Shown here: one piece after another, positions 17,738 through 25,974 of the stretch | Numbering within the stretch: position 1 is the first letter of the stretch | How the letters are laid out: every line of letters starts with the position of its first letter | Source: Pseudomonadota bacterium | Lineage (GTDB): Bacteria; Pseudomonadota; Gammaproteobacteria; Burkholderiales; Burkholderiaceae_C | Assembly: GCA_020161215.1 (NCBI GenBank) | Contig: JAIUOM010000019.1 | Coordinates: forward strand, 1 to 45,574 | Direction of reading: 5' to 3' | Length of the DNA: 45,574 nucleotides | The notes under the pieces: model-generated | Told to the model about the DNA's origin: nothing | The model's input: the letters and a program-made list of their open reading frames with translations, nothing else | The model's database searches: none | Translations under genes and position numbers: made by a program

Positions 17738-18067
17738 TCAGGCCGTGCCGCCCGTCACCAGCTCTTGCAGCTCGCCGGATTCGTACATTTCCATCATGAT
17801 GTCCGAGCCGCCAATGAACTCGCCCTTGACGTAGAGCTGCGGAATCGTCGGCCAGTTGCTGTATTCCTTGATGCCCTGGCGGATGGCCTCGTCCTCCAGC
17901 ACGTTCACCGTGGTCAGGCCGCGCGAATCGACGCCGCTGGCTTTCAGAATCTGCACCGCGCGACCCGAGAAGCCGCACATGGGAAAGGCGGCGTTGCCTT
18001 TCATGAAAAGCACCACCTCATGGTTCTTGACCAGATCATCGATGCGTTGCTGGGTGTTCGCGTCCAT
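17738..18067 (-). CDS. grxD: Monothiol glutaredoxin (Grx4 family)
   Basis: A 109-residue protein with the monothiol active site CGFS at residues 31-34 (FPMCGFSGRAVQIL), plus WPTIPQLYVKGEFIGGSDI with the cis-Pro glutathione site. Grx4-type proteins bind a [2Fe-2S] cluster with glutathione and deliver it in iron-sulfur assembly; they also interact with BolA proteins. The ATG at 18067 follows AAGGAA. It is monocistronic by appearance, ending just after the bidirectional terminator at 17687-17716. Confidence 0.95.
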   Translation of the reverse strand: MDANTQQRIDDLVKNHEVVLFMKGNAAFPMCGFSGRAVQILKASGVDSRGLTTVNVLEDEAIRQGIKEYSNWPTIPQLYVKGEFIGGSDIMMEMYESGELQELVTGGTA

Positions 18068-18226
18068 GGCAATGTTCCTTCAAATCAATGGATGGATTAT
18101 TCCACCTTCGCCATGGCAGCATCGTTCGCAGGGCCGTCTCTGGGGACGAGCCCAGCGTGCAGGGCGGCCGGTGGGCGAACCGGTTGCGGTCGGGGGCCGG
18201 GCCATCGGGCGGATGGATGGGCCATG

Positions 18227-18252
18227 AAAAAAAGCGCCAAATGGCGCTTTTT
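18227..18252 (-). terminator. Terminator of the H-NS-like gene
   Basis: AAAAAAAGCGCC and GGCGCTTTTTT flank an AAAT loop 18 nt past the stop codon. It has T-runs on both strands and may also block transcription from the other side. Confidence 0.85.
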
Positions 18253-18270
18253 TCACAACTCGACCCAATA

Positions 18271-18564
18271 TCAGTTGATGGTGAACGGCGTGCGGTCCTT
18301 GCCTTCGATCCATTTCGGCGCCTTGCCGCGCCCGGTCCAGGTCTGGCCGGTGGCCGGATCGCGGTATTTGGGCGCCACTTTACCGCCGCTTTTGCTCTTG
18401 CTGGATTTACGGCTGGGCGGAAACACCTGATCGGCTGTCAAATCGAATTCTTCGACCAATGTGCGTACCTTGGCCAGGGCCTCGGCCACCTCGCTGCTGC
18501 GTGCAGCTTCGATTTTCTGGGCCAATTCTTCCTGTTGTTTCAGGAGTTCCTTAAGTGTCGACAT
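18271..18564 (-). CDS. H-NS-like nucleoid-associated protein
   Basis: A 97-residue protein. The N-terminal helix (LKELLKQQEELAQKIEAARSS, dimerisation) leads to a linker and the C-terminal H-NS DNA-binding motif TGQTWTGRGKAPKWI, whose GRGK core inserts into the minor groove of AT-rich DNA. Proteins of this type (BpH3/MvaT-unrelated, Bordetella-Burkholderia H-NS family) silence AT-rich, often horizontally acquired genes. The ATG at 18564 (MSTLKELL) is preferred over the upstream in-frame extension to 18687. The gene stands alone between the terminator and the second CNNM gene. It is relevant here because the window holds a less GC-rich island it may bind. Confidence 0.9.
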   Translation of the reverse strand: MSTLKELLKQQEELAQKIEAARSSEVAEALAKVRTLVEEFDLTADQVFPPSRKSSKSKSGGKVAPKYRDPATGQTWTGRGKAPKWIEGKDRTPFTIN

Positions 18565-18637
18565 GCAGTTACGCTCCCATATATTACGGTGCGCGGAATA
18601 TAGCACATGCCTGCGGAATAATCCGCCAAGACAAAAA

Positions 18638-19951
18638 TTAAGAATTACCGGAATCCCCCGAATCGGGGACCCGGTGGGCTTGCACAATGTCGACGCGCCG
18701 GCCTTCCAAGGCCATCACCTTGAATATCCAGCCGGCGCACTCGATTTCATCGCCCACCGCCGGCAAATGGCCGGCCACGGAGGGCAGCAGCCCGCCCAGG
18801 GTGTTGTAGCGGCCCTTGTCCTCCTGGGGTAATTCGTCGATGTCCAGGCGCGCCTTCAGCTCGCTGATGGGCATCAGGCCGTCCAGTGTCCAGCTGCCAT
18901 CGTCCAGCGGCGTGGCCCAGGCGTCGATGTGCGCGCCAGGCTTGAGTTCGCCGGTGATGGCCTCCAGCAGGTCGCGTGGCGTCATCAGGCCCTGCACCAC
19001 GCCGTATTCGTCGACGATGAACACCAGGCGGCCGGATTTGTCGCGCAACTGCTCCAGCATTTCCATGCCGCTCAGGGTTTCCGGCACGAACGTGGCGACC
19101 ACGACGTGGGTTTGCAGCAAATCATCCGGGCGGTCTCGCAATTCCAGCATACGACCCACCGAGATAATGCCCACGACATCGTCCAGGCCGTCGCGGCAGA
19201 CCGGATACCACGAATGCGCGCCGCGCTCACCGCGCCCGACCACATAATCCAGCGCTTCGGCTACGCTTTGGCTTGCATCCAGCCATTCAATATCCCCCCG
19301 TGGCACCATCAGCGAGCTGAGCGAGCGGTCGTCCAGGTGGAACACGTTGCGCACCATCTGGTGCTCGTGCTCTTCAATCAGGCCGGCGTCCACGCCTTCT
19401 TCCAGGCTGGCGGAAATCTCCTCCTCGGTCACGGCACGGCCACGTCCTTCGTCGATGCGCAGCAGTTTCAAAATCATCTGCGTGCACAGCGACAGCAGAA
19501 ACACAAAGGGTTTGGCCGCCGTGGCCAACCAGGCCATGGGGCGTGAAATCCAGCGCGCCACCAGTTCGGGGAACATCTGGCCAATGCGCTTGGGCACCAA
19601 CTCGCCAAAAATGATGGTGGTGAAGGTGATGGTCGTCACCACCAGCGCCGTGGCCGCCACCGACGCCGCCCCGTGGCTCAGCCCCTGGGCCTGCAACCAG
19701 TGCCCCACGGGCTCGCTGAACGCCGCCTCGCCGACGATGCCGTTGAGCATGCCGATGGAGGTGATGCCCACCTGCACGGTGGACAGAAACTGGGTCGGCC
19801 GCTGCATCAGCCGGATCGCCGCGCCGGCGCCGGCGTCGCCGCTTTCCTCCATGGCCGCCAGGCGTGCCTTGCGGGCCGAGGCGATGGCCAGCTCGGACAT
19901 GGCGAATACGCCGTTGAGCAGCGTGAGAAAAGCGATCAGCAGGAAATCCAT
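18638..19951 (-). CDS. CNNM/CorC-type membrane protein with CBS domains (copy 2)
   Basis: A 437-residue protein with the same layout as the copy at 15078: CNNM/DUF21 transmembrane domain (MDFLLIAFLTLLNGVFAMSELAI, then the motif ELVPKRIGQMFPE), a CBS pair (SLMVPRGDIEWLD and DEYGVVQGLMTPRDLL), and a CorC_HlyC domain starting near DDGSWTLDGL. It is probably an inner-membrane divalent-cation transporter or regulator. The frame is open upstream to 21004, but that part runs antisense through apaH and is low-complexity; ATG 19951 gives the family N terminus. It is divergent from the ApaH-like gene, with 39 nt between the starts. Confidence 0.9.
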   Translation of the reverse strand: MDFLLIAFLTLLNGVFAMSELAIASARKARLAAMEESGDAGAGAAIRLMQRPTQFLSTVQVGITSIGMLNGIVGEAAFSEPVGHWLQAQGLSHGAASVAATALVVTTITFTTIIFGELVPKRIGQMFPELVARWISRPMAWLATAAKPFVFLLSLCTQMILKLLRIDEGRGRAVTEEEISASLEEGVDAGLIEEHEHQMVRNVFHLDDRSLSSLMVPRGDIEWLDASQSVAEALDYVVGRGERGAHSWYPVCRDGLDDVVGIISVGRMLELRDRPDDLLQTHVVVATFVPETLSGMEMLEQLRDKSGRLVFIVDEYGVVQGLMTPRDLLEAITGELKPGAHIDAWATPLDDGSWTLDGLMPISELKARLDIDELPQEDKGRYNTLGGLLPSVAGHLPAVGDEIECAGWIFKVMALEGRRVDIVQAHRVPDSGDSGNS

Positions 19952-19990
19952 GCGCGCCGAACGCCGCGCGCCCGGTGGAAAATCAAGACC

Positions 19991-20824
19991 ATGGCACTCT
20001 ACCTGATCGGCGATGTGCAGGGCTGCGACGCGGCCCTGGGCCGCCTGCTCGACGAATTGGCGTTTTCTCCCAGCCGCGACCGGCTGGTGTTGCTGGGCGA
20101 TCTGGTCAACCGGGGACCGGCCTCGCTGGCCGTGCTGCGGCGGCTGATCGCACTCGGCGGTGCCGCGGCCTGCCTGCTGGGCAACCACGATCTGCACCTG
20201 CTGGCCGTGTCGCAAGGCGTGCGCAAGCCGCACCGCAACGACACCGTGGCCGATATTCTGCAGGCGCCGGATCGCGCCGCCTTGCTGGATTGGCTGCGGC
20301 AGTGCCCGATGGCGCTGCGTGAGCACGGCGTGCTGATGGTGCACGCCGGGGTGCTGCCCGGCTGGACGGCGGAGCAGACCTTGCGGCTGGCCGCGGAAGT
20401 GGAGACCGTGCTGCGCGGCGCCGACTGGGCGGTGTTCATGCACCAGATGTACGGCAACCAGCCCGACCAGTGGCACGACGGCCTGCAGGGCGCGGCGCGC
20501 CTGCGCGTGATCGTCAACGCGTTGACGCGGCTGCGCTTTTGTTCGGCCGACGGGCGGATGGAGTTCGCCACCAAGGACCGCGCCGCCGACGGCGCGCCGC
20601 CCGGCTACCTGCCCTGGTTCGACGTGCCTGGCCGGCGCACGGCCCACGAGGTGGTGGCCTTTGGCCATTGGTCCACGCTGGGCTGGCTGGAGCGCCCGGA
20701 TCTGATCTCGCTGGACACCGGCTGCGTCTGGGGCGGCTGCCTGAGCGCCGCGCGCCTGAGCGCCGATGGCTTGTCGCGCGAGCTGGTGCAGGTGCGCTGC
20801 GAGCAGGCCCAGGCGCCGGGTTGA
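19991..20824 (+). CDS. apaH: Symmetrical bis(5'-nucleosyl)-tetraphosphatase (ApaH)
   Basis: A 277-residue calcineurin-like phosphoesterase with the metallophosphatase motifs GDVQGC (residues 7-12), GDLVNRGP, GNHD and later a VHAGVLPGW. ApaH splits Ap4A into two ADP and can also remove Np4 caps from RNA. The length matches the family (about 280 aa). The ATG at 19991 gives the standard N terminus (MALYLIGDVQGC). It is followed by the two-copy repeat at 20855-21027. Confidence 0.94.
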   Translation: MALYLIGDVQGCDAALGRLLDELAFSPSRDRLVLLGDLVNRGPASLAVLRRLIALGGAAACLLGNHDLHLLAVSQGVRKPHRNDTVADILQAPDRAALLDWLRQCPMALREHGVLMVHAGVLPGWTAEQTLRLAAEVETVLRGADWAVFMHQMYGNQPDQWHDGLQGAARLRVIVNALTRLRFCSADGRMEFATKDRAADGAPPGYLPWFDVPGRRTAHEVVAFGHWSTLGWLERPDLISLDTGCVWGGCLSAARLSADGLSRELVQVRCEQAQAPG

Positions 20825-20854
20825 GGGGCCCCACGCGACATGGCCACCGAGCCC

Positions 20855-21027
20855 GACCACCCCGCCGCCCGGCCGCCCGAAGGCGGCGAGCCCCCTCGGG
20901 GGCAGCAGACCACGCCCCAGCGGGGGGGCGTGGGGGGAGTGGACCACGCCGCCGCCCGGCCGCCCGAAGGCGGCGTGCGGCCCCCACGGGGGGCAGCGGA
21001 CCACGCGTCAGCGGGGGAGCGTGGGGG
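20855..21027. repeat. Two tandem imperfect copies of an ~85-bp GC-rich repeat
   Basis: Copy 1 spans about 20855-20937 and copy 2 about 20942-21027. Both contain GACCAC, GCCGCCCGGCCGCCCGAAGG, a CCCC...GGGG hairpin, GGGGGCAGC, and end in GGGGG(A)GCGTGGGGG. The internal CCGCC-CGAAGG-CGGCG and CCCC/GGGG parts can form hairpins. It fills the space between the ApaH-like gene and the DUF445 gene, and the second copy supplies the G-rich sequence just before the DUF445 ATG. Similar elements are common between genes in Comamonadaceae; this is from memory. Confidence 0.75.
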
Positions 21028-21028
21028 C

Positions 21029-22273
21029 ATGATTTCCGATGCAACCGGCATGAAGCGCCTGGCCGTGGCCCTGCTGCTGGCCGCGGCCTTGCTGTATGCC
21101 TTGGCCACCGCGCTGCAGGGGAGCCACCCGGCCTGGGGCTACGTCGCCGCTTTTGCCGAGGCCGCCATGGTGGGCGCCGTGGCCGACTGGTTCGCGGTGG
21201 TGGCGCTGTTTCGGCACCCCTGGGGGCTGCCGATTCCGCACACCGCCATCATTCCCGAGAACAAGGACCGCATTGGCGAGAACCTGGCCCATTTCCTGGC
21301 CACCCATTTCCTGGCCACCGAGCAGGTGCTGGCCAAGCTGCGTGAGTTCGATGTGGCCGCCCGCGTGGCCGCCTGGTTGGCCCAGCCGGCCAACGCCGAG
21401 CGCGTCGGCGAACAGCTGGTCGGGGTCGGGCGCTGGGCCGTCGGCGCGCTGGACGACGAGCGCGTGCGGCAGTTCGTGGCCGATCTGGCCCGGCGGGGCT
21501 TGAGCCAGGTGGAGGTGGCGCGCCTGTCCGGCCAGGTGCTGGAGGCCATGACCCACGAGCGCCGCCACCAGGAGCTGTTGGACGGTGTGCTGCTGCAGGT
21601 GGCCAAGCTGATGGGTGAGGACAGCGTGCAGGACGGCATCACCGAGGCCATCGCGCGCGAGGTGAAGGCGCTGAAATACCTGGGACTGGACCAGATGGCG
21701 GCGCGGCTGGCCACCCGTAAGGTGGTGGTCATCATGGCCCGCACCATCATCGAGATGGCCGACGACCCGCGCCACAGCCTGCGCCTGCGTTTCGACGGCA
21801 TGGTGCAGGACTTCGTGGCGCGCCTGCAGCACGACGAGGCCCTGCAAGCGCGCGGCGAGCGCCTGAAGGACGAACTGCTGGCGCACCCGGCGCTGGTGCG
21901 CTACGTGCGGACGCTGTGGGCCGAGTTGCTGGATTGGCTGCGCGAGGACATGGGGCGGGACGATTCCAGCATCCGCCGGTACATCGGCGCCGCCGCGCGC
22001 ACGCTGGGCGAACGCCTGGCCGCCGACGCCGAAATCCGCGCCTGGCTCAACGCCGAACTGCAGGCCGCCGCGCCGCGCCTGATCGAGCGCTACCGCGAGG
22101 ACATCGGTCGCTACGTGGTGGTGCGCGTGCAGGGCTGGGACGCGCGCGAGATGAGCGCCGAGCTGGAGCGCCACATCGGGCGCGACCTGCAGTTCATCCG
22201 CATCAACGGCACCCTGGTCGGTGGGCTGGTGGGGCTGGTCATCCACGCGCTGACACAGTGGTGGGGCCGTTGA
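21029..22273 (+). CDS. DUF445 family membrane protein (YjiN-like)
   Basis: A 414-residue protein of the DUF445 family. It has an N-terminal membrane segment (LAVALLLAAALLYALATAL), then the conserved AFAEAAMVGAVADWFAVVALF and HTAIIPENKDRIGENLAHFL blocks. A long helical, probably coiled region follows, then a C-terminal hydrophobic helix in the last 25 residues (GTLVGGLVGLVIHALT). The function of the family is unknown. The ATG at 21029 is chosen because the frame upstream is encoded by the tandem repeat and translates to low-complexity sequence; ATG 21050 is the alternative. Confidence 0.85.
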   Translation: MISDATGMKRLAVALLLAAALLYALATALQGSHPAWGYVAAFAEAAMVGAVADWFAVVALFRHPWGLPIPHTAIIPENKDRIGENLAHFLATHFLATEQVLAKLREFDVAARVAAWLAQPANAERVGEQLVGVGRWAVGALDDERVRQFVADLARRGLSQVEVARLSGQVLEAMTHERRHQELLDGVLLQVAKLMGEDSVQDGITEAIAREVKALKYLGLDQMAARLATRKVVVIMARTIIEMADDPRHSLRLRFDGMVQDFVARLQHDEALQARGERLKDELLAHPALVRYVRTLWAELLDWLREDMGRDDSSIRRYIGAAARTLGERLAADAEIRAWLNAELQAAAPRLIERYREDIGRYVVVRVQGWDAREMSAELERHIGRDLQFIRINGTLVGGLVGLVIHALTQWWGR

Positions 22274-22709
22274 CCCCTGTGCGCGGCGGGTGGCGCGCGG
22301 TACTCGCCACCCGAGGTGGCGGCTTCTGGCCTGCTCCGCGGCCTCCGGATGGACGCTGGTGCGGTGGGGTGCTTGCTATTTTCGAGTACTGCCAAAACGA
22401 CAGCCGATGACGCCACAGGCGCTGGCGCCAGCGGTCGCTTGGATAAGCGGGTTCAGGCTGCAGCCTCAGATCACCCCCACGCGCAAGCCGTGGGGGGCTG
22501 AAATACTTCAAAAACAATAGCTAAAGGCGATTAATACACGCCGACATCTGCCCGATTTGACCCAAAAAAGAAGCACGGGTCACCCAGTGCCTATTCAGTC
22601 CAATCAGCAGGCCGCAGAGCAGGCCATACCAGGGGCCGCTGCGCCCGCCCGCTTCGAAGTGGCCGGCCCGTCCCCCGCCCGAAGAGCGCGGGGAAGCGGC
22701 GTCGGCCGC
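22274..22709. other. 436-nt gene-free interval
   Basis: No convincing ORF. A hairpin GGGTGGCG (22288-22295) with CGCCACCC (22305-22312) follows the DUF445 stop and may end its transcript, although it has no T-tract. Around 22505-22522 is a degenerate copy of the intergenic dyad (ACTTCAAAAACAATAGCT). The rest holds nothing I recognise. Confidence 0.4.
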
Positions 22710-24179
22710 TCAGGGGGACTCGCTGGCTTCCGGCGCCTTGAACAGCGCCGCCACCTTGCGTTTGGGCTTGATGTTGGCCGACACGCCGCCGCGTGTCGAA
22801 CCGGGACGGGGGTTTTTCTCCCAAGCGGGGGGCTGCTCGGGGGCCTCGGCCGTCGCCTCGTAGGGGCGGTCAAAGAACGGATCGACCGGCGCGGCGGCCG
22901 GGCCGGGGCCACGGCGCTGCTCAGGGTGGCGCCGCTCCTGCCGTTCGCGGCGGGCGCTGTCGCGTGCGTCGCCGGTTTCTTCCTCGCGCCAGCGGCGCCG
23001 GCCGTCGTTTTGGCGGCCGTGGGGTTTTTCGTCCTCGAACGCCAGGTGCTCGACCTCGATCTTGGCCTTGAGCAGCTTTTCCAGCTCGCCCATCAGGCGC
23101 TGGTCGTGCTTGGTGACCAGGGTGACGGCCACGCCCGAGGCGCCGGCACGGCCGGTGCGGCCGATGCGGTGCACGTAGTCCTCGGCGTTGAAGGGCACGT
23201 CGTAGTTGAAGACCGCTGGCACATCCTTGATGTCCAGGCCGCGCGCGGCCACATCGGTGGCCACCAGCAGATCGACCTCGCCGTCCTTGAAGGCTTGCAG
23301 CGACTTCAGGCGCTCGTCCTGGCTCTTGTCGCCGTGCAGGGCGGTGGTTTTGAGGCCGTCGCGCTCCAGCGCGCGGGCCAGCCGCGCCGTGCCCAGCTTG
23401 CTGTTGCAGAACACGAAGGCCTGGCGCAGTTGCTTGTCGCGCAGCACCTGGCGGATGGCGCGGCGCTTGTCCTCGTCGTCCAGCAGGTAAAAGTGCTGCT
23501 CCACCGTCGAGGCGGTGGCGTTGGGCCGCGCCACCTCGATCAGGATCGGGTTGCTCAGGTAGCTTTCGGCCAGGCGCTTGATCTCGGGCGAGAACGTGGC
23601 CGAAAAGAGCAGGGTGGTGCGCCCCGCCTTGGGCAGGTAGCTCAGGATGCGCTGCAGATCGGGCAGAAAGCCGATGTCCAGCATGCGGTCGGCCTCGTCC
23701 AGCACCACGTACTCGACCTGGTTCAGCACCGCGGTCTTGGCCTCGATGTGGTCCAGCAGGCGGCCGGGCGTGGCCACCAGCACCTCGACGCCCTTGCGCA
23801 GCTCTTCGACCTGGGGCTTCATGTCCATGCCGCCAAAGACGACGGCACTGCGCAGCTGGGTGTACTTGGCGTACTGCTTGACCTGGTCGGCCACCTGCAC
23901 CGCCAGCTCGCGCGTGGGCAGCAGCACCAGGGCGCGCACTGGGTGCCGGGCGGGCGACAGCGAGGCCGTCTCGTGCTTGAGCAGGCGCTGCAAAAGCGGC
24001 AGCGAGAAAGCCGCCGTCTTGCCGGTGCCGGTCTGGGCGGCGCCCATCACGTCCTGCCCGGCCAGCACAACCGGAATGGCCTGCGCCTGGATCGGCGTCA
24101 TCGTCTCGTAGCCCATGTCGGCCACGGCGCGCTTGAGCGGATCAGCCAGCGCGAGGTCTGAATAGAGGGTAGTACTCAT
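22710..24179 (-). CDS. rhlE: DEAD-box RNA helicase, RhlE-like
   Basis: A 489-residue protein with all DEAD-box motifs: a Q motif region MTPIQAQAIP (27-36), Walker A AQTGTGKT (48-55), DEAD in VVLDEADRMLDIGF, SAT in LLFSATFSPE, and HRIGRTGRAG (motif VI). The C-terminal 115 residues are basic, Arg/Pro-rich and end KRKVAALFKAPEASESP, the RNA-binding tail usual in RhlE types. It probably acts in ribosome assembly or RNA turnover. The ATG at 24179 (MSTTLYSDLALAD) is clear; the frame upstream to 25190 is shadow sequence of the metallopeptidase gene. Confidence 0.93.
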   Translation of the reverse strand: MSTTLYSDLALADPLKRAVADMGYETMTPIQAQAIPVVLAGQDVMGAAQTGTGKTAAFSLPLLQRLLKHETASLSPARHPVRALVLLPTRELAVQVADQVKQYAKYTQLRSAVVFGGMDMKPQVEELRKGVEVLVATPGRLLDHIEAKTAVLNQVEYVVLDEADRMLDIGFLPDLQRILSYLPKAGRTTLLFSATFSPEIKRLAESYLSNPILIEVARPNATASTVEQHFYLLDDEDKRRAIRQVLRDKQLRQAFVFCNSKLGTARLARALERDGLKTTALHGDKSQDERLKSLQAFKDGEVDLLVATDVAARGLDIKDVPAVFNYDVPFNAEDYVHRIGRTGRAGASGVAVTLVTKHDQRLMGELEKLLKAKIEVEHLAFEDEKPHGRQNDGRRRWREEETGDARDSARRERQERRHPEQRRGPGPAAAPVDPFFDRPYEATAEAPEQPPAWEKNPRPGSTRGGVSANIKPKRKVAALFKAPEASESP

Positions 24180-24251
24180 CAACCCCGTATTGTCGCATTG
24201 CAGCATGCAAAGCGTCCAACCGTCTGTCCGAGCCGGGTTGGGCGTATGAAT

Positions 24252-24268
24252 GCTCCTAAAAAAGGAGC
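24252..24268. repeat. Short inverted repeat between the helicase and metallopeptidase genes
   Basis: GCTCCT and AGGAGC flank five A. It is likely a variant of the short A/T-loop dyads that recur between genes in this window. It might act as a weak terminator for the metallopeptidase gene. Confidence 0.4.
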
Positions 24269-24307
24269 TGTCTAGACTTTGCTGGCGTACTGCAGGGCCA
24301 GATTGAC

Positions 24308-25195
24308 TTACAAAGATTGGGCGTTGAAGGTGTCGCAGGCCGGAACGCGACCGGTTTTGTAGCCCTGCATGAACCAGCGCTGGCGCTGCGCGCTGGAGCC
24401 GTGGGTGAAGCTGTCGGGCACCACGTAACCGCGGCTGCGCTGCTGCAGCGCGTCGTCGCCGATGCGCGCGGCGGCGTTCATGGCCGACTCGATGTCGCCG
24501 TTTTCCAGCCAGTTCTTGGCTTTTTGCGAGCGGTTGGCCCAAATGCCCGCAAAGCAGTCGGCCTGCAGCTCCAGCCGCACCGACAGGGCGTTCTGCTGCG
24601 CCTGGCTGACGCGCCCACGCATCGAATCCACCTTGTCGGTCAGGCCCATCAGGTTCTGCACATGGTGGCCGACCTCGTGCGCCACCACGTAGGCGCGCGC
24701 GAACTCGCCCGGGGCGCCGAGCTGGCGGCTGAGCGTGTCGAAGAAGTCCATGTCCAGGTACACCTTCTGGTCGCCCGGGCAGTAGAACGGCCCCATCGCC
24801 GACTGGCCCGTGCCGCAGGCCGTGGGCGTCACGCCCCGGTACAGCACCAGGCGCGGCGAGCGGTAGCGTGCGTTGTTCTCGGTGAACACCTCCTGCCAGG
24901 CGTCCTCGGTCGAGGCCAGCACCGTGGAGACGAAGGTCGCGCCGGTGTCGTTGGCTGGCGGCGCCTTGGCCGGCCCCTGGTGCTGCTGCACCGGCGCCGG
25001 CGCCGAGCCCCCCTCCATCATGCCCAGGAGGGTCAGCGGGTTGATGCCGAAGATCCAGCCGGCCAGCAGCGCCACCACGATGGTGCCCACGCCGATGCCA
25101 CGCCCGCCGAGCATCATGCCGCCGCGCCCGCCACCACCGCCGTCGTCGCGGCGGTCTTCCACGTTGTCCGATTGACGTTCGCCTTCCCAACGCAT
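24308..25195 (-). CDS. Neutral zinc metallopeptidase (YpfJ-like)
   Basis: A 295-residue protein of the YpfJ/putative neutral zinc metallopeptidase family. It has an N-terminal cytoplasmic part with a Gly/Asp-rich stretch, one membrane span near residues 37-57 (IGVGTIVVALLAGWIFGINP), and a periplasmic metallopeptidase-like domain with the zinc motif HEVGHH at 173-178. Family features downstream include QANALSVRLELQADCFAGIW with a conserved Cys. The substrate is unknown. The ATG at 25195 (MRWEGERQSD) is the standard start; the longer frame to 25447 overlaps the divergent pcp gene. Confidence 0.88.
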   Translation of the reverse strand: MRWEGERQSDNVEDRRDDGGGGGRGGMMLGGRGIGVGTIVVALLAGWIFGINPLTLLGMMEGGSAPAPVQQHQGPAKAPPANDTGATFVSTVLASTEDAWQEVFTENNARYRSPRLVLYRGVTPTACGTGQSAMGPFYCPGDQKVYLDMDFFDTLSRQLGAPGEFARAYVVAHEVGHHVQNLMGLTDKVDSMRGRVSQAQQNALSVRLELQADCFAGIWANRSQKAKNWLENGDIESAMNAAARIGDDALQQRSRGYVVPDSFTHGSSAQRQRWFMQGYKTGRVPACDTFNAQSL

Positions 25196-25237
25196 GCTTG
25201 CACTCCTGGCCGCGCGTTTCGCGCTAAATTTCCGGCA

Positions 25238-25906
25238 ATGGTAGCCGCCCCTCACGCCTTCGCCCCGTCGCCCCGCGTCCTGCTCACCGGCTTCGATCCG
25301 TTCGGCGGCGATCCGATCAACCCCAGCTGGCGCATCGCCCAGGCCCTGCACCGGCGTCAGATCGCCGGACACCACGTGCAGGCGGCGCAGTTGCCCACCG
25401 TGTTCGGCGACGCGCTGGCGCGCCTGCACGAACTGCTGCAGGCGCATCCGCCGGCACTGGTGATCTGCCTGGGCCTGGCGGCCGGGCGCGGGGCGCTGTC
25501 GCTGGAGCGCATTGCCATCAACGTCAACGACGCCCGCATCGCCGACAACGCCGGCGCCCAGCCGATCGACACCCCGGTGGTCCCCGGCGGCCCGGCGGCC
25601 TACTTCAGCACCTTGCCGATCAAGGCCATGCGCCAGGCCATTCTGGCCGCCGGTATCCCGGCCGAGGTGTCACAGACCGCCGGCACCTTCGTCTGCAACC
25701 ACGTTTTCTATGGCCTGATGCACCGCCTGGCCAGCGTGCGCGCGCTGTCGCGTACCCGCGGCGGCTTCATCCACGTGCCCCTGTTGCCCGAGCAGGGCGC
25801 GCCCAGCCTGCCGCTGGAGCAGATGGTGGAGGGCATGCGTGTCGGCATCCAAACGGCGCTGGAGGTGAAACAGGACGTGCGGGTGGGGGCCGGGGCAGTG
25901 CATTGA
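25238..25906 (+). CDS. pcp: Pyroglutamyl-peptidase I
   Basis: A 222-residue cysteine peptidase of family C15. It removes N-terminal pyroglutamate from peptides in the cytoplasm. The N terminus has RVLLTGFDPFGGDPINPSW; the catalytic triad is E90 (SLERIAINVND), C153 (GTFVCNHVFYGL) and H179 (GGFIHVPLLPEQ). Length matches the family (about 215 aa). The ATG at 25238 is chosen from the match to the family N terminus. It is divergent from the metallopeptidase gene. Confidence 0.94.
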   Translation: MVAAPHAFAPSPRVLLTGFDPFGGDPINPSWRIAQALHRRQIAGHHVQAAQLPTVFGDALARLHELLQAHPPALVICLGLAAGRGALSLERIAINVNDARIADNAGAQPIDTPVVPGGPAAYFSTLPIKAMRQAILAAGIPAEVSQTAGTFVCNHVFYGLMHRLASVRALSRTRGGFIHVPLLPEQGAPSLPLEQMVEGMRVGIQTALEVKQDVRVGAGAVH

Positions 25907-25974
25907 GTGCCAAGCACGGCGGTGCTGGGTAAGCTTGGGCGTCCATGCACCAGCCCTTGCCGACGGAGTTCACG

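Noticed and set aside
19952-21004. 350-codon upstream extension of the second CNNM/CorC gene
   Set aside because: It runs antisense through the ApaH-like gene and the tandem repeat; the family N terminus begins at ATG 19951.
24180-25190. Upstream extension of the RhlE-like frame
   Set aside because: It overlaps the metallopeptidase gene in another frame; the translation is Arg/Gly/Ala-rich and unrelated to DEAD-box proteins.
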